Notes: generated from the letters alone by a model not told the origin. Positions 17,853-28,070 are shown, counted from the first letter of the stretch. The stretch is 64,000 nt of DNA from Gemmatimonas aurantiaca T-27 (GCF_000010305.1 NC_012489.1:4471646-4535645); one strand, 5' to 3'. Numbers and translations: made by a program.

Positions 17853-19352
17853 TCAGCCGCTGCGCCGTCTCCCGATGGCATCCACCACCAGATCAGCGAT
17901 GGCCTTTGTATAGCGAACGGTAGCGCGATCGGGCACTTCGGTAGTGCCAACGCGGTCGCAATAGATGCAGCCCACGATCTTGCCCAGCACGATCAGCGGA
18001 AACACGCCGAACTGCGTGAGTCCCATGGATTGCACCCAACGCACTTCGAGCGTGGTCAGTGAGCGATCGGCGGGCAGATACACCGCCTGTCGTTGCTGCG
18101 TGAGTGATACGATCGGCCCACCGCGCACCGAGACGGCAAAATCGAACTGCGCGATGAGTGTTTCCACGCCTTCGCCCAGTCCGGTCCGCGCAATGAGACG
18201 CTGCCGATCGGGCGTGAAGAGACAGGCCAACGTGCGATCATACGGGCCACCGCGCATCACGGCTTCGAGTGCCTGCAACAGCACTTCACCCACTCCGGCG
18301 CCCGAGGCCACGTCCACCTTCTCTTCGAGTTCCTGACGTAGACGCACACGCAGGGCACCAGCGTCCACGTGGCCCGTGTCGGTGGGAGTGTCTTCGTCGC
18401 GCGCCGTGACGCTTTCTCCCAACGCACCACGTGCCGCCGTGGTGAGTTGACGGAACCGCATCCGATCAGTGGCGATCTGCGGATTCACGAACAGCTCCCG
18501 CGTTTCTTCCAACGCATCGGTGACAATGCCACCGATCTGCTCGCGCGTGAGCTTCACCTTGGCGCCGTGCTGCTCGATGACGGCGTCCACCGCGAGCGGG
18601 ATGTCAGTGACATCTGCATCGAGCCGGTACAGGGCGTGCGTGAGATCGTGACTGAACGACGTAATGGCCGCGCCCACCGACGCGGATGCCGCCGCCCGGG
18701 CCCGGATGCCCTGTACCACGGTGTCCGGCATGCCCCAATGCCGCGAGACTTCCACACCGAGATCGGCAAACGGGAATCCCAGCACGAGACGCGTTGCCGC
18801 CGTTTCACTGCGCGTCCCGTCGGCCATCAGCGCACGGATGCGCGCATAGTCCTCCGGGAAATGCCCTGCGACCAGCACCTCACCCAGGTTGCGGAACATG
18901 CCACACAGATGCGCTTCCTCGGGGTCTTGCTGCAAACGGGCCGCTGCTGCACGGGCATGATTGGCCGTGAGCAACGACAGCAGCATGAGCTCCTTCAGCT
19001 CGGGCGACTTGCGTGCGTAGTTCTCGAACAACAGCAGGCTGCTGGCGAGCTGGCGTACGGTACGCGCCCCCAGCATCATCATGGCGTGGGTGGCGCTCTG
19101 GATGGGGCGGGCACCGCGCCGGTAGTGCACGCTGTTGGCGGTGCGGACCACCGACAGGGTGAGGCTGTACTCACGCAGCACGACATTGGCGAGTCGCTGC
19201 AGCGAGTGGGCATCGTCATCGAGCGCTGACAGCGTGTCGATGATCTGCTTGGACAGTGCCGGAAAGTCCGAGCCTTCGAGAATACGCGCCAGGCGTTGCC
19301 TGACGGGCATCGGATCATTCGCGGTATCGGCGGGGTCGTGCGGAGACATCAT
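17853..19352 (-). CDS. HDOD-domain signalling protein with C-terminal GAF-like domain
   Basis: The roughly 499-residue cytoplasmic protein has an HDOD domain (about 20-230; FPALSKQIIDTLSAL, the AHAMMMLG-type helix and HLCGMFRNLGEVLVAGHF). In this domain the catalytic HD metal residues of true HD phosphohydrolases are not expected. A C-terminal GAF-like region (about 330-490) ends near IVGCIYCDRVGT. Such proteins are regulatory, often linked to cyclic-di-GMP, motility or kinase pathways. A GTG at 19373 and two ATGs at 19352/19349 are possible starts. No partner gene is adjacent. Confidence 0.8.
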   Translation of the reverse strand: MMSPHDPADTANDPMPVRQRLARILEGSDFPALSKQIIDTLSALDDDAHSLQRLANVVLREYSLTLSVVRTANSVHYRRGARPIQSATHAMMMLGARTVRQLASSLLLFENYARKSPELKELMLLSLLTANHARAAAARLQQDPEEAHLCGMFRNLGEVLVAGHFPEDYARIRALMADGTRSETAATRLVLGFPFADLGVEVSRHWGMPDTVVQGIRARAAASASVGAAITSFSHDLTHALYRLDADVTDIPLAVDAVIEQHGAKVKLTREQIGGIVTDALEETRELFVNPQIATDRMRFRQLTTAARGALGESVTARDEDTPTDTGHVDAGALRVRLRQELEEKVDVASGAGVGEVLLQALEAVMRGGPYDRTLACLFTPDRQRLIARTGLGEGVETLIAQFDFAVSVRGGPIVSLTQQRQAVYLPADRSLTTLEVRWVQSMGLTQFGVFPLIVLGKIVGCIYCDRVGTTEVPDRATVRYTKAIADLVVDAIGRRRSG

Positions 19353-19472
19353 GGATAGTATCGGTAGGTGCACACGGTATTATCCATGGACTGGTGCCGC
19401 AACTGCACGGCCGGTGGAGCCGTCGTTCTTTCGATGGCCCTACGTTCCTCCCACTCCTCCCGTTCCGCTCCC

Positions 19473-19856
19473 ATGCCTCGCTCCACTGCCTTCAGCCCGC
19501 GCGGCCCCCAGGCCATCGGCCCCTACTCCCACGCCACGTGGGCGGGTGACCTGCTGTACTGCTCCGGCCAGACCCCGATCGACCCGGCCACGGGGAAGCT
19601 CATCGACGGTGACGTCGGTGCGCAGACCAATCGGGTATTCGACAACCTGCAAGCCGTGGTGGAAGACGCCGGCCTGACGATGGACGATGTGGTCAAGTGC
19701 AATGTGTACCTCACCGACATGGCCAACTTTGCGGCCATGAATGCGGTGTACGGCACGCGTTTCACGGCGCCATTCCCGTCGCGCACGACGGTGGCCGTAG
19801 CGGGGTTGCCGCTGGGTGCGGCAGTCGAGATCGAGCTGATCGCGAAGAAGGGATAA
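19473..19856 (+). CDS. ridA: RidA-family enamine/imine deaminase
   Basis: Hydrolyses reactive 2-aminoacrylate and related enamines made by PLP enzymes such as threonine dehydratase. From the ATG at 19473 the product is 127 residues, the standard RidA length. It shows the family motifs GPYSHA, LLYCSGQTPIDPATG, VVKCNVYLTDMANFA, and PSRTTVAVAGLPLGAAVEIE with the conserved carboxylate-binding Arg. Open frame upstream (to 19368) has no family similarity and runs into the divergent HDOD gene's promoter region. Confidence 0.93.
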   Translation: MPRSTAFSPRGPQAIGPYSHATWAGDLLYCSGQTPIDPATGKLIDGDVGAQTNRVFDNLQAVVEDAGLTMDDVVKCNVYLTDMANFAAMNAVYGTRFTAPFPSRTTVAVAGLPLGAAVEIELIAKKG

Positions 19857-19892
19857 GGCTGGACAGCAGGAAAACAGAACCACGACGTCAAA

Positions 19893-19957
19893 GAGGAGGG
19901 GGAACGGGGAAGAGTTGGGAGCGTTGCGCTCCCCGCCTTCCGGTTCCCCTCCCTCCT
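19893..19957. terminator. Imperfect purine/pyrimidine hairpin between convergent genes
   Basis: A purine-rich arm (GAGGAGGGGGAACGGGGAAG) faces a partly complementary pyrimidine arm (CTTCCGGTTCCCCTCCCTCC) around an inner GGGAGCG/CGCTCCC stem. It lies between the ends of ridA and the BNR-repeat gene and probably terminates one or both. Confidence 0.5.
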
Positions 19958-19968
19958 GACGTGGCGGT

Positions 19969-22900
19969 TTACTTTCGCGCCTCTGCAGCCATTGCCACGC
20001 CAGCACTGGCCAACACCGCACTCATGCGCTGCGCACGGGCCGTGAAGCCCTCGGCCTCGCGTATCGCCACCTGAAGCGCTTCACGGGCTGCCCGCGATTG
20101 ACCGCGCAACGCCTCGCTCGGCACTTCCCACACCGCCAGCACATTTGTCTTGGTCGTGGCGACGCGACCCAGGACATTGATCTCATTAGCTGCGGCCGCC
20201 GCAGCACCACCGCCACCCGGACCACCAGCGGCCGGTGCTCCCACGCCGAACTTCGCGCGCAGGGCATCAAAATCGCGGCGGAACGCCGTGAATTGTGTTT
20301 TCACACTGTCCGGCGCCGTCGGCAGGGAATCGAGCTTTGTCGCGGCACGATTCACCTCGCCCATGAGCGCGGTCAGTGTTGCCACCGTAGGCATCGCATT
20401 CTGCTGCGCCCCATGCAGCTCCATGGCTGCGGCATCGTACGCCGTGCGCTGATCGGCCGTGAGCTGAACCTGCGGGTCCATCACCAGTGTGAGTGGCTTG
20501 CTGTCCACTTCCTTGCCGTCCACGAGCAGCGCGACCGTGTAACGCCCCGGCTTGACCATCGGACCGACCAAGGTGGCGGCGCCTGGACGCGGTGCGGCGC
20601 CGGCGCAGGGATTCTCCGCGTCATAGCCGATGGCCGGTAGCGGCTCCGGATACCCCGGAATCGGACGACGCGGCGGCGTGGTGTTGGCTGGACCACCCGG
20701 GCCACCGGCGGGCGGTGTCGTGTTTCCATCACGCACGGGCTCCACCCGCTGATCCCAGCACACCGACTGAATGCCCACCGCATTGCGATTGGTCGGCACC
20801 ACGAGTTCACGCACCACCGCGCCCTTCGCGTCGCTGATACGCAACACGGGGTTGGTCACCGGACGACGGAAATGCATTTGCAACACCGCCTCCGTGGGCG
20901 GGTTCTCGCCGGTGAAGAACTGGTGACCCCAGAACTCGTCATTGCGATCGTCCTTGCTCTTCCACTGCAGCGTGATGCCCGGAGTGAACAGTGCAGCCTC
21001 CTTCTGCTGGGCCGCCGCATACTCCTGAATGGGCTCGAGATGATCCAGCACCCACAACGCGCGACCATGAGTCGCCACCAGCAACGCATTGTCGCGCGGA
21101 TGAATGGTCAATTCGTCCACTCGCACGGTGGGCATGTTGCCACGCAGGCGTCGCCAGGTGAGCCCACGGTCGATCGACAGGAAGATGCCGGTCTCCGTGC
21201 CCACATACAGCACATCGGGATTCCGTGTGTCTTCGGTGAGCGTACGCACCACTTCGCCGGCCAGCGTAGCCGCCAAGGTGCGGAACGTGACACCGTAGTC
21301 GGTGCTCACCCAGATGTACGGCTGGTAGTCGTTCTGTCGATGATTGTCGACGGTGACGTACACGGTTGCCGCATCGAAGCGACTGGGCACCACCTCCGAC
21401 ACGAACGCATGTCCTGTGGGAAATCCAGGCAGGCTGTACGTGATGTTCTGCCAAGTCTTGCCATCGTCACGCGTGACACTCACCGTGCCATCGTCCGTGC
21501 CGGCGTAGAACACACCACGCTGCTTCGGCGACTCGGCCAGCGCCACAATCGACGGCCACTGCGAAATGCCATCGTTGCGGGCGATGGTGATATCGCGTCC
21601 GCGCTGCCCCATGGTGGTGATGGTGTCGCGTGACGCGTTCTGCGTGAGATCGGGGCTGATGGCTTCCCACGAATCACCACGATTGCGGCTGCGGAACACC
21701 TTGTTGGCGGCAGCGAGCAAGGTGCCCGGATCGTGTGGCGAGAACATCAGTGGCGTATCCCAGTGAAAGCGATAGGCCTCGCGTGGTGTCGCATTGCTCA
21801 CATTGAGCGCGGTTGGACGAATGGACCGCGACTCGCCGGTGATCTTGTTGCGGCGGATGATGTTGCCATCCTGCGACTCGGTGTAGATGATGCGCGAATC
21901 GCGTTGATCGGGGATGGCCACGAAGCCGTCACCGCCGAGGATCTGGAACCAGTCGTGATTGAAGATGCCGCGATTGTGCCGCGACGCGCTGGGTCCGCAC
22001 CAGTTGTAGTTGTCCTGCATGCCGCCGCAGATGTTGTACGGCCACTCCATATCGAAGCTCACATGGTAGAACAGTCCCACCGGCAAATTGGGAATGAACT
22101 GCCACGTCTTCGCGAGATCGTACGACACCGCCAGCCCACCGTCATTGCCGGTCAGCACGTGATCCGGGTTCTTCGGGTTGACCCAGATCGCATGGATGTC
22201 GTCATGCGTGACGAGCGCGGCATCGGTTTCGAACGTCTTGCCGCCATCGAGCGAGAGATGCAACCCCACGCCGCCCATGTACACACGATCCGGGTTGGTG
22301 GGATCCACACGGATCTGACTGAAGTACATCGGCCGAGCGTTCGCACTGCTCGTTTTGGTCCACGTCACGCCACCATCATCGCTGCGATAAGTGCCGGTGA
22401 CCGATGCCGTTGGTGGTGTGGGCGCCGCAGGTACGCCTTCGGCACCCGCAGGACGACCCGGTGCCGAGGGGCCTTCAACGGTGGCATACACCACACGTGG
22501 TGAGGAACGCGCCACGTCCATGGAGATGCGGCCGAGGGTGCCGGCGGGGAATCCGCCTCCGGTCACCTTGGTCCACGATTCACCGCCGTTGACACTCTTG
22601 TACATCGCACTGCCGGTCCCGCCGCCATTCATGCAGCAGGCCGTGCGTCGACGCTGATACAGACTGGCATACAACACATTCGGATCGTCGGGCTGCATCG
22701 CGATGTCATTGGCGCCGGTGTCGTCATCGCCGGCGAGCACACGCGTCCAACTCTTGCCACCGTCGATGGTCTTGTACACACCACGATCACCGCCCGGACC
22801 AAACAGCGGACCGGTGGCGGCCACCCACACGATGTCTTCATTGCGCGGGTGAATGAGGATGCGATTGATGTGCTTCGAATTGGGCAGCCCCATCAACGCG

Positions 22901-23376
22901 AACGTGCGGCCGCCGTTCGTGCTCTTGTAGATACCACCGCCCCACGACGTACTCTGGCGATTGTTGGACTCGCCGGCCCCGACCCACACCAGGTCGGCGT
23001 TGCGCTGCGAAACCTCCACATCGCCGATGGCGATGAGTCCTTCGGTCTGAAATTGTGGCGTGAATGTGGTGCCGTTGTTGACGGTCTTCCACACGCCGCC
23101 GTGCGCCGTGCCGACGTAGTAGACCGCCGGATTGGCCTCGTACACGGCGACATCGGAAATGCGGCCGGACATGGTGGCCGGCCCGATCGAGCGAAAGTGC
23201 AGTTTGTCGAACGCATTGCCGGCAGCCGGACTTGCCGCCGGGGTCGGAGAAGGCGCCTGAGCGTGCAGACTGTCGGCACGCACGAAATGCATCGGGAGCT
23301 GCACGGGCTCGAGAGCGAGCGCGGTCAGCGCCAGCGGAACGCCCCAAAGGGCACGCTGGCGAAGCGGAGTGAACAT
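19969..23376 (-). CDS. BNR/sortilin-type beta-propeller exported protein
   Basis: The 1135-residue secreted or periplasmic protein starts with a signal peptide (cleavage near DSLHAQ). Most of it consists of BNR/Asp-box repeats typical of VPS10/sortilin-like and sialidase-like propellers: GGVWKTVNNGTTF, GGIYKSTNGGRTF, RGVYKTIDGGKSW, AMYKSVNGGESW, GTYRSDDGGVTW, FRSRNRGDSWEAI and GIFLSIDRGLTWRRL. The last 300 residues switch to a beta-sandwich (KPGRYTVALLVDGKEVDSKP) and a helical tail. Such proteins are often annotated as glycosyl hydrolases without proof; no catalytic residue can be assigned here. The ATG at 23376 restores a clean signal peptide. Confidence 0.85.
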   Translation of the reverse strand: MFTPLRQRALWGVPLALTALALEPVQLPMHFVRADSLHAQAPSPTPAASPAAGNAFDKLHFRSIGPATMSGRISDVAVYEANPAVYYVGTAHGGVWKTVNNGTTFTPQFQTEGLIAIGDVEVSQRNADLVWVGAGESNNRQSTSWGGGIYKSTNGGRTFALMGLPNSKHINRILIHPRNEDIVWVAATGPLFGPGGDRGVYKTIDGGKSWTRVLAGDDDTGANDIAMQPDDPNVLYASLYQRRRTACCMNGGGTGSAMYKSVNGGESWTKVTGGGFPAGTLGRISMDVARSSPRVVYATVEGPSAPGRPAGAEGVPAAPTPPTASVTGTYRSDDGGVTWTKTSSANARPMYFSQIRVDPTNPDRVYMGGVGLHLSLDGGKTFETDAALVTHDDIHAIWVNPKNPDHVLTGNDGGLAVSYDLAKTWQFIPNLPVGLFYHVSFDMEWPYNICGGMQDNYNWCGPSASRHNRGIFNHDWFQILGGDGFVAIPDQRDSRIIYTESQDGNIIRRNKITGESRSIRPTALNVSNATPREAYRFHWDTPLMFSPHDPGTLLAAANKVFRSRNRGDSWEAISPDLTQNASRDTITTMGQRGRDITIARNDGISQWPSIVALAESPKQRGVFYAGTDDGTVSVTRDDGKTWQNITYSLPGFPTGHAFVSEVVPSRFDAATVYVTVDNHRQNDYQPYIWVSTDYGVTFRTLAATLAGEVVRTLTEDTRNPDVLYVGTETGIFLSIDRGLTWRRLRGNMPTVRVDELTIHPRDNALLVATHGRALWVLDHLEPIQEYAAAQQKEAALFTPGITLQWKSKDDRNDEFWGHQFFTGENPPTEAVLQMHFRRPVTNPVLRISDAKGAVVRELVVPTNRNAVGIQSVCWDQRVEPVRDGNTTPPAGGPGGPANTTPPRRPIPGYPEPLPAIGYDAENPCAGAAPRPGAATLVGPMVKPGRYTVALLVDGKEVDSKPLTLVMDPQVQLTADQRTAYDAAAMELHGAQQNAMPTVATLTALMGEVNRAATKLDSLPTAPDSVKTQFTAFRRDFDALRAKFGVGAPAAGGPGGGGAAAAAANEINVLGRVATTKTNVLAVWEVPSEALRGQSRAAREALQVAIREAEGFTARAQRMSAVLASAGVAMAAEARK

Positions 23377-23516
23377 GGGCGGGATTCGAAGCAGAGGTGG
23401 GACCTCACGCACAATGCCCCGGCCACACCCGGTTGCCGAGACACTGACGCCACAGCTAACGTGGCGAGGAACCACCCCACCGTCCATTCCACGACCGACC
23501 CGCTTCCGGCCTGCTC

Positions 23517-24149
23517 ATGCACATCGAACACGATGCCGACGCTTTTCGCCTGCGCGTGCCTGTTTCGGCGTCCCCGCACGACGCCTGGCTGCTGCTCACC
23601 TCGCCCAAGGGCATCGCCAAGTGGTGGGGGCCACGGGTGTCACTCGACACGCAGCCCGGTGGAGCGCTCCAGGAGGTCTGGCAGGACGGCGACCGCGAAG
23701 TGACCACCTCCGGCACCGTCACACAGCACGAGCCCGATCAGGTCATCGAATTCACCTGGGCCGATCACGACTGGGACGCCAGCACGACCGTGCGCTGGTC
23801 GTGCGAACCCACGACCGAGGGCGTGGTGCTGCATCTCGAGCACCGGGGGTGGCACGCATTGCCGGCCGATCGTCGCGAAGTACTCCGTCAGGCCCATGTG
23901 GACGGCTGGTCAAAGCACCTCACCCGGTTTGCGGCACTGCACACGCTCACACGCGCCTATCCGGCCAACCAGATCACGGTGGAATGGCGCGAGGGACGCT
24001 GTGCGCACAGTGGCAACTGCGTGCGGGCGCTAGGCGTGGTGTTCAACCCGAAGCTCAAGCCGTGGATCAATACCTCGACCGCCAGCGACGACGAAATTCG
24101 CGCGGCGGTGGCCAAGTGTCCGAGCGGGGCACTCGCAATCGCGGAGTAG
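23517..24149 (+). CDS. Fusion of a START/AHSA1-like domain to a divergent [4Fe-4S] domain (Fer4_19 type)
   Basis: The 210-residue cytoplasmic protein has two parts. Residues 1 to about 145 look like an SRPBCC/AHSA1 lipid- or hydrophobe-binding fold (SPHDAWLLLTSPKGIAKWW, the VIEFTWADHDW strand and a long C-terminal helix with HVDGWSKHLTRF). Residues 148-210 match the divergent single-cluster ferredoxin-like family that normally occurs alone or with GNAT proteins: GRCAHSGNCVRALG, FNPKLKPWI and KCPSGALAI, giving three Cys plus a His in the usual spacing. It is divergent from the BNR gene. The function is unknown. Confidence 0.8.
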   Translation: MHIEHDADAFRLRVPVSASPHDAWLLLTSPKGIAKWWGPRVSLDTQPGGALQEVWQDGDREVTTSGTVTQHEPDQVIEFTWADHDWDASTTVRWSCEPTTEGVVLHLEHRGWHALPADRREVLRQAHVDGWSKHLTRFAALHTLTRAYPANQITVEWREGRCAHSGNCVRALGVVFNPKLKPWINTSTASDDEIRAAVAKCPSGALAIAE

Positions 24150-24186
24150 CAGCAGCACCGGGTCGCCACAACACGACCCGGTCGTC

Positions 24187-24696
24187 TCACCGCATGAAAT
24201 GACAGCTATATCCGCCAGGATTCTTCACGAGATAGTCCTGGTGGTACCCCTCGGCGCTCCACCACTTCGCCTCGGGCACAATCTCGGTCACGATGGGCTT
24301 TGACCAGAGACCGCTCTGCTGCACCTGCGCCTTCACACGCTCGGCGGTCTCGCGCTGCGCGTCGCTCGTGTAGAAAATCGCGCTACGGTACTGCGTGCCG
24401 ATGTCACCGCCCTGCCGGTTGAGCGTGGTCGGGTCGTGCATGCGGAAGAACCAGTTTTCCAGCAGTGACTCGTAGCTCAGCACCGTCGGGTCGAAGACCA
24501 CGCGGATGCTCTCCGCGTGGCCACTCTTGCTGTCATGGGTGTCGTGATACGTGGGATTTTCCAGCCATCCGCCGGTATAGCCCACGTCGGTGTCGAGCAC
24601 ACCGGGAATGTCGCGCAGCAGCGCTTCCATGCCCCAGAAACATCCACCGGCAATGATCGCCACTTCCTGCGGCTGCGCGCCGTTGGCATCAGCCAT
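24187..24696 (-). CDS. msrA: Peptide-methionine (S)-S-oxide reductase MsrA
   Basis: Reduces the S epimer of methionine sulfoxide in proteins. The 169-residue product has the catalytic motif [13 protein letters not shown] and the family strands [35 protein letters not shown] and GYHQDYL. There is no signal peptide, so it is probably cytoplasmic. The ATG at 24696 overlaps the end of msrB by 8 nt, indicating translational coupling; the longer open frame upstream is msrB in another phase. Confidence 0.95.
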   Translation of the reverse strand: MADANGAQPQEVAIIAGGCFWGMEALLRDIPGVLDTDVGYTGGWLENPTYHDTHDSKSGHAESIRVVFDPTVLSYESLLENWFFRMHDPTTLNRQGGDIGTQYRSAIFYTSDAQRETAERVKAQVQQSGLWSKPIVTEIVPEAKWWSAEGYHQDYLVKNPGGYSCHFMR

Positions 24697-25201
24697 GGGT
24701 TCCGCCGGAGGCCGCATCGTTGAAAAGCGACACATACTCGCCGTACCCTTCTCCTTCGAGATCGGCCACCGGAATGAATCGCAGCGACGCGGAGTTGATG
24801 CAGTACCGCATGCCGCCCTCAGTGCGCGGACCGTCCGGGAAGACGTGGCCCAGGTGGGAGTCCCCGTGTTTGGAACGCACTTCCACGCGGCGCATGCCGT
24901 ACGCGTTGTCGGCATGCTCGGTGACGTTGGGCGCGACGGGCCGCGTGAAGCTGGGCCAGCCGGTACCCGAATCGAATTTGTGAATCGATGCGAACAGCGG
25001 CTCGCCGCTCACCACGTCGACATACAGCCCGTCTTCGTGGTTGTCCCAGTAGGCGTTGCGGAATGGTGGTTCGGTACCGCACTGCTGCGTGACCGTGAAC
25101 TGCTCGGGCGTCAGAGTGCGGGCGAGTTCTTCCGCCGTCGGCTTGGTGTAGCCGCTGGTATCGCTGTTGGTGCTGCTGTTGGTCTTGCCGTTGGTGTCCA
25201 T
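24689..25201 (-). CDS. msrB: Peptide-methionine (R)-S-oxide reductase MsrB
   Basis: Reduces the R epimer of methionine sulfoxide. The 170-residue product starts at the ATG at 25201 with a low-complexity Ser/Thr/Asn-rich tail. It then shows [52 protein letters not shown] and the catalytic RYCINSASL. The two CxxC pairs of the zinc-binding form are absent ([11 protein letters not shown] stands where CxxC would be), so this is the zinc-free type. It is upstream of and overlaps msrA, and lies 23 bp after the NlpE-like gene. Confidence 0.95.
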   Translation of the reverse strand: MDTNGKTNSSTNSDTSGYTKPTAEELARTLTPEQFTVTQQCGTEPPFRNAYWDNHEDGLYVDVVSGEPLFASIHKFDSGTGWPSFTRPVAPNVTEHADNAYGMRRVEVRSKHGDSHLGHVFPDGPRTEGGMRYCINSASLRFIPVADLEGEGYGEYVSLFNDAASGGTHG

Positions 25202-25224
25202 AGTCCTTCTTGTAGCCGGAAAGG

Positions 25225-25950
25225 TCAGCGACAGTTCCCGTTGATCGACGGACCGATGTATTTCGAGACCTCGAAGACAAACGGCTCGGTGCCTTCCATG
25301 TCGGCCGGGCGGGGCACCAGACGCGCCTGCACCTCCACCTGCTGGCCGCTGCCCGCGGGCAACTTGGCCGCGGTGTAGGCTTTCTCCAGCACCTTGTAGT
25401 CGCCCTTCATCATCACGGGGATCGTCTTGCCGGAATTGCATTCCCGCAGGGTGGGCGCGTCGGCCCAGTACACAAACGAGCCAACGTAGACCGCCGATTC
25501 GCTGATCGGATCCATCCCGTCAGCGCGGCGCAGGCTCATGGGCATCGGGCTGTCGATGGGCTGTCCGGCCTGATCGAGCATACGCAGGCTATCGCCCGGC
25601 ATCAGGGCCCAGCGTCCCACCACGCCCGTGTCACCTTCGAGCGTCAGCGTTTTGCCGTCGAACTGGTATCGGCCCATGCGCACGAACGGCGTCTTGCTCT
25701 TGCCGTCATACGTTTCGCGCAGGCGATACAGGCTGTCCGGCCATACGGTCAGCGTGGTGATGAGGCCGGAACAATCAGCGCATGGCAGTGTCCCGTTATA
25801 GGTAGCCGGCGCGATGGACGCGATCGTGATCGCCGGGCCGGCCTTGGCAGCCGTCGAGTCGGCACCCTGTTCGGCGGTGTCGCCGCCACACGCGGCCAGC
25901 AAGGCTGCCGCCAGCGCCACTACGGGCGCCACCACCGTCTTCTTGATCAT
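25225..25950 (-). CDS. NlpE-like copper/envelope-stress lipoprotein
   Basis: The 241-residue lipoprotein has a lipobox (AALLAAC, Cys21). Its first domain is NlpE-like: [20 protein letters not shown] contains the CxxC typical of NlpE, followed by [11 protein letters not shown] and a [14 protein letters not shown] hairpin. The C-terminal half contains another Cys-bearing segment ([15 protein letters not shown]). NlpE proteins sense surface contact, lipoprotein traffic or copper in enterobacteria; here no Cpx system is adjacent. It precedes msrB and msrA on the same strand, which suggests a periplasmic redox or metal-stress theme. Confidence 0.8.
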   Translation of the reverse strand: MIKKTVVAPVVALAAALLAACGGDTAEQGADSTAAKAGPAITIASIAPATYNGTLPCADCSGLITTLTVWPDSLYRLRETYDGKSKTPFVRMGRYQFDGKTLTLEGDTGVVGRWALMPGDSLRMLDQAGQPIDSPMPMSLRRADGMDPISESAVYVGSFVYWADAPTLRECNSGKTIPVMMKGDYKVLEKAYTAAKLPAGSGQQVEVQARLVPRPADMEGTEPFVFEVSKYIGPSINGNCR

Positions 25951-25982
25951 CTGTCTAGCTTTCCCGTTGTGAAGACTTTCTC

Positions 25983-27563
25983 GTGAACACCCAGGTGCAG
26001 ACGCTGCGATTCGACAACCGCTTCGTCGACGAGCTCCCCGGGGATCCTGACCCGAGGAACCAGCGGCGACAAGTGCTGGGGGCCGCCTGGAGTGCGGTCC
26101 AACCCACGCCCGTGACGGCGCCGCAACTGCTGGCGGTAGCCCCCGACGTGGCCGCCATGCTCGGCTTTTCCCCGGAGCAGACCGCCTCGCCCGAGTTCGC
26201 GGCGGTGTTTGGCGGCAATGCGCTGCTCGAGGGCATGCGCCCGTGGGCCGCCTGCTATGGGGGGCATCAGTTTGGCCAGTGGGCCGGCCAGTTGGGTGAC
26301 GGCCGCGCCATTTCGCTTGGCGAGCTGGTGACCACCGCCGGTGACCGCTGGGAGCTGCAACTCAAGGGCGCCGGCCCCACGCCGTATTCGCGCACCGCGG
26401 ACGGACGTGCCGTGTTGCGCTCGTCCATCCGCGAGTTCCTGTGCAGCGAAGCGATGCATCATCTGGGGGTGCCCACAACCCGGGCGCTGTCGCTCGTGAC
26501 CACCGGCGATCCGGTCGTACGCGACGTGTTGTACAACGGCAATCCAGCCCCCGAGCCGGGCGCCGTGGTGTGCCGCGTGGCCCCGTCGTTCGTGCGCTTT
26601 GGCAACTTCGAGATCTTCACGGCCCGACACGATCTCACCACACTCGCTCAGTTGGTCGACTTCACCATCGCGCGGGACTTTCCGCATATCGACGGCGATG
26701 TGGACGCCCGTCGTGCGGCCTGGTTCCGCGAGGTGTGCGAACGCACCGCGCATCTCATGGTGCACTGGATGCGCGTGGGCTTTGTGCATGGTGTGATGAA
26801 CACCGACAACATGTCGATCCTCGGCCTGACCATCGACTACGGTCCTTACGGTTGGCTCGACAACTTCGATCCGCAGTGGACCCCCAACACCACCGACGCA
26901 CAGGGGCGCCGCTATCGCTATGCGCAGCAGCCGGCGGTGGCGCAGTGGAATCTCATGCGCCTCGCCGATGCGATCGCACCGCTCTTTCGCGATGTCACGC
27001 CGTTGCAGGCCGGGCTCGATCACTACGGGGATGTCTTTCTCGTGGCGCACGAAGCCATGCAGGCCGCGAAGTTCGGCTTCGTGCGGCAGGGTCCCGACGA
27101 AGACGCGCTGATCACCGAAGCTTTTGCGCTGATGGAGCGTGTCGACATCGACTTCACGCGGTTTTTCCGCGCGCTGGGCGATGCCCCGGCAGCGCTGGGT
27201 GATGCCTCGGCCGTGACCGTACTGGGTGATGTCTTCTACGATGCCACGCTGCGCGACACGCACGCCGATGCGTTGACGGCGTGGTTGCGTCGATGGCATG
27301 TCGCCGTGGGACGACAGCGTCCCGATGCTGCCACACGCCGCACCGCGATGCACGCGGTCAATCCGTGGTTCGTGTTGCGCAACTATGTCGCGCAGCAAGC
27401 GATCGATGCGGCCACCGCCGGAGATCCGTCGCAGGTGCGGCTGTTGCTCGAGGTGTTGCGCCGCCCATACGACGAACAGCCCGAACACGCCGCGTTGGTG
27501 GCTCGGCGGCCGGAATGGGCGCGCCACAAGGTGGGTTGCTCGATGTTGTCCTGCAGCTCCTGA
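25983..27563 (+). CDS. selO: SelO/YdiU-family protein AMPylase
   Basis: Pseudokinase-fold enzyme that transfers AMP from ATP to Ser/Thr/Tyr of target proteins, linked to redox stress in characterised members. The 526-residue product shows [13 protein letters not shown] at the N-terminus, [23 protein letters not shown], the [14 protein letters not shown] nucleotide loop, and [24 protein letters not shown], which supplies the catalytic Asp/Asn metal motif. It ends in CSMLSCSS, the C-terminal Cys motif where eukaryotic SelO carries selenocysteine. The GTG at 25983 is the likely start; it is divergent from the NlpE-like gene. Confidence 0.93.
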
Positions 27564-27579
27564 AGCCCGCTCCGGCGGC

Positions 27580-27607
27580 GATGGCCGAGGATTACCGCTC
27601 GGCCATC
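27580..27607. terminator. Hairpin spanning the end of the small lipoprotein gene
   Basis: The 10-bp perfect arms GATGGCCGAG/CTCGGCCATC have an 8-nt loop. It lies between the convergent selO and lipoprotein genes and overlaps the lipoprotein stop. No U-run follows. Confidence 0.5.
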
Positions 27608-27999
27608 TCCGCCTGCTTCTGCACGATTGCCCCAACGAAGCGCAGGGCGTCCAACTGCGTGAACACGGCCCCTTCGCGTCCGTCGCCGACCTCGAAGATC
27701 TTCATGCCGATGCCGTCGATATCAAAGCGCAGGCGGCTATCGGCGTATTTCACATTCTGAATGTGCGTAGCGGGCACGCTCACCACGCTGTTGGGCAGGA
27801 AGACGTGCACCGAGTCGCCCACGACCTCGAGGCCCACGGTGCCATCCATGCTCATGATCTGAACATCCTGGGGGCCCAAGATCCGGGCTGAAGCCACCCG
27901 CTTGGCAGCGGCTTCGGCAGAGCGGGTCTGTTCGTCCTTGCAAGCGACGGCAAGCAGCAGGGCCAGGCAGAGGCCCGAGGTCAGGTGAGTTCGGCGCAT
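27592..27999 (-). CDS. Small lipoprotein of unknown function
   Basis: The 135-residue product has a short signal peptide and lipobox (LLLAVAC, Cys20). It has one compact domain of alternating strands (VQIMSMDGTVGLEVVGDSV, VHVFLPNSVVSVPATHI, RLRFDIDGIGMKIFEV) and a short C-terminal helix. No family was recognised. The start at 27999 gives the clean lipoprotein signal; the longer frame upstream overlaps the divergent molybdenum hydroxylase gene. Confidence 0.65.
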   Translation of the reverse strand: MRRTHLTSGLCLALLLAVACKDEQTRSAEAAAKRVASARILGPQDVQIMSMDGTVGLEVVGDSVHVFLPNSVVSVPATHIQNVKYADSRLRFDIDGIGMKIFEVGDGREGAVFTQLDALRFVGAIVQKQAEMAER

Positions 28000-28070
28000 G
28001 GGAGGAACGTGGTGCGTGAGCCGCTCACCGGCCAGTGGTGTCCGTCCCGTTCGACCGACATTTTCTCCGT

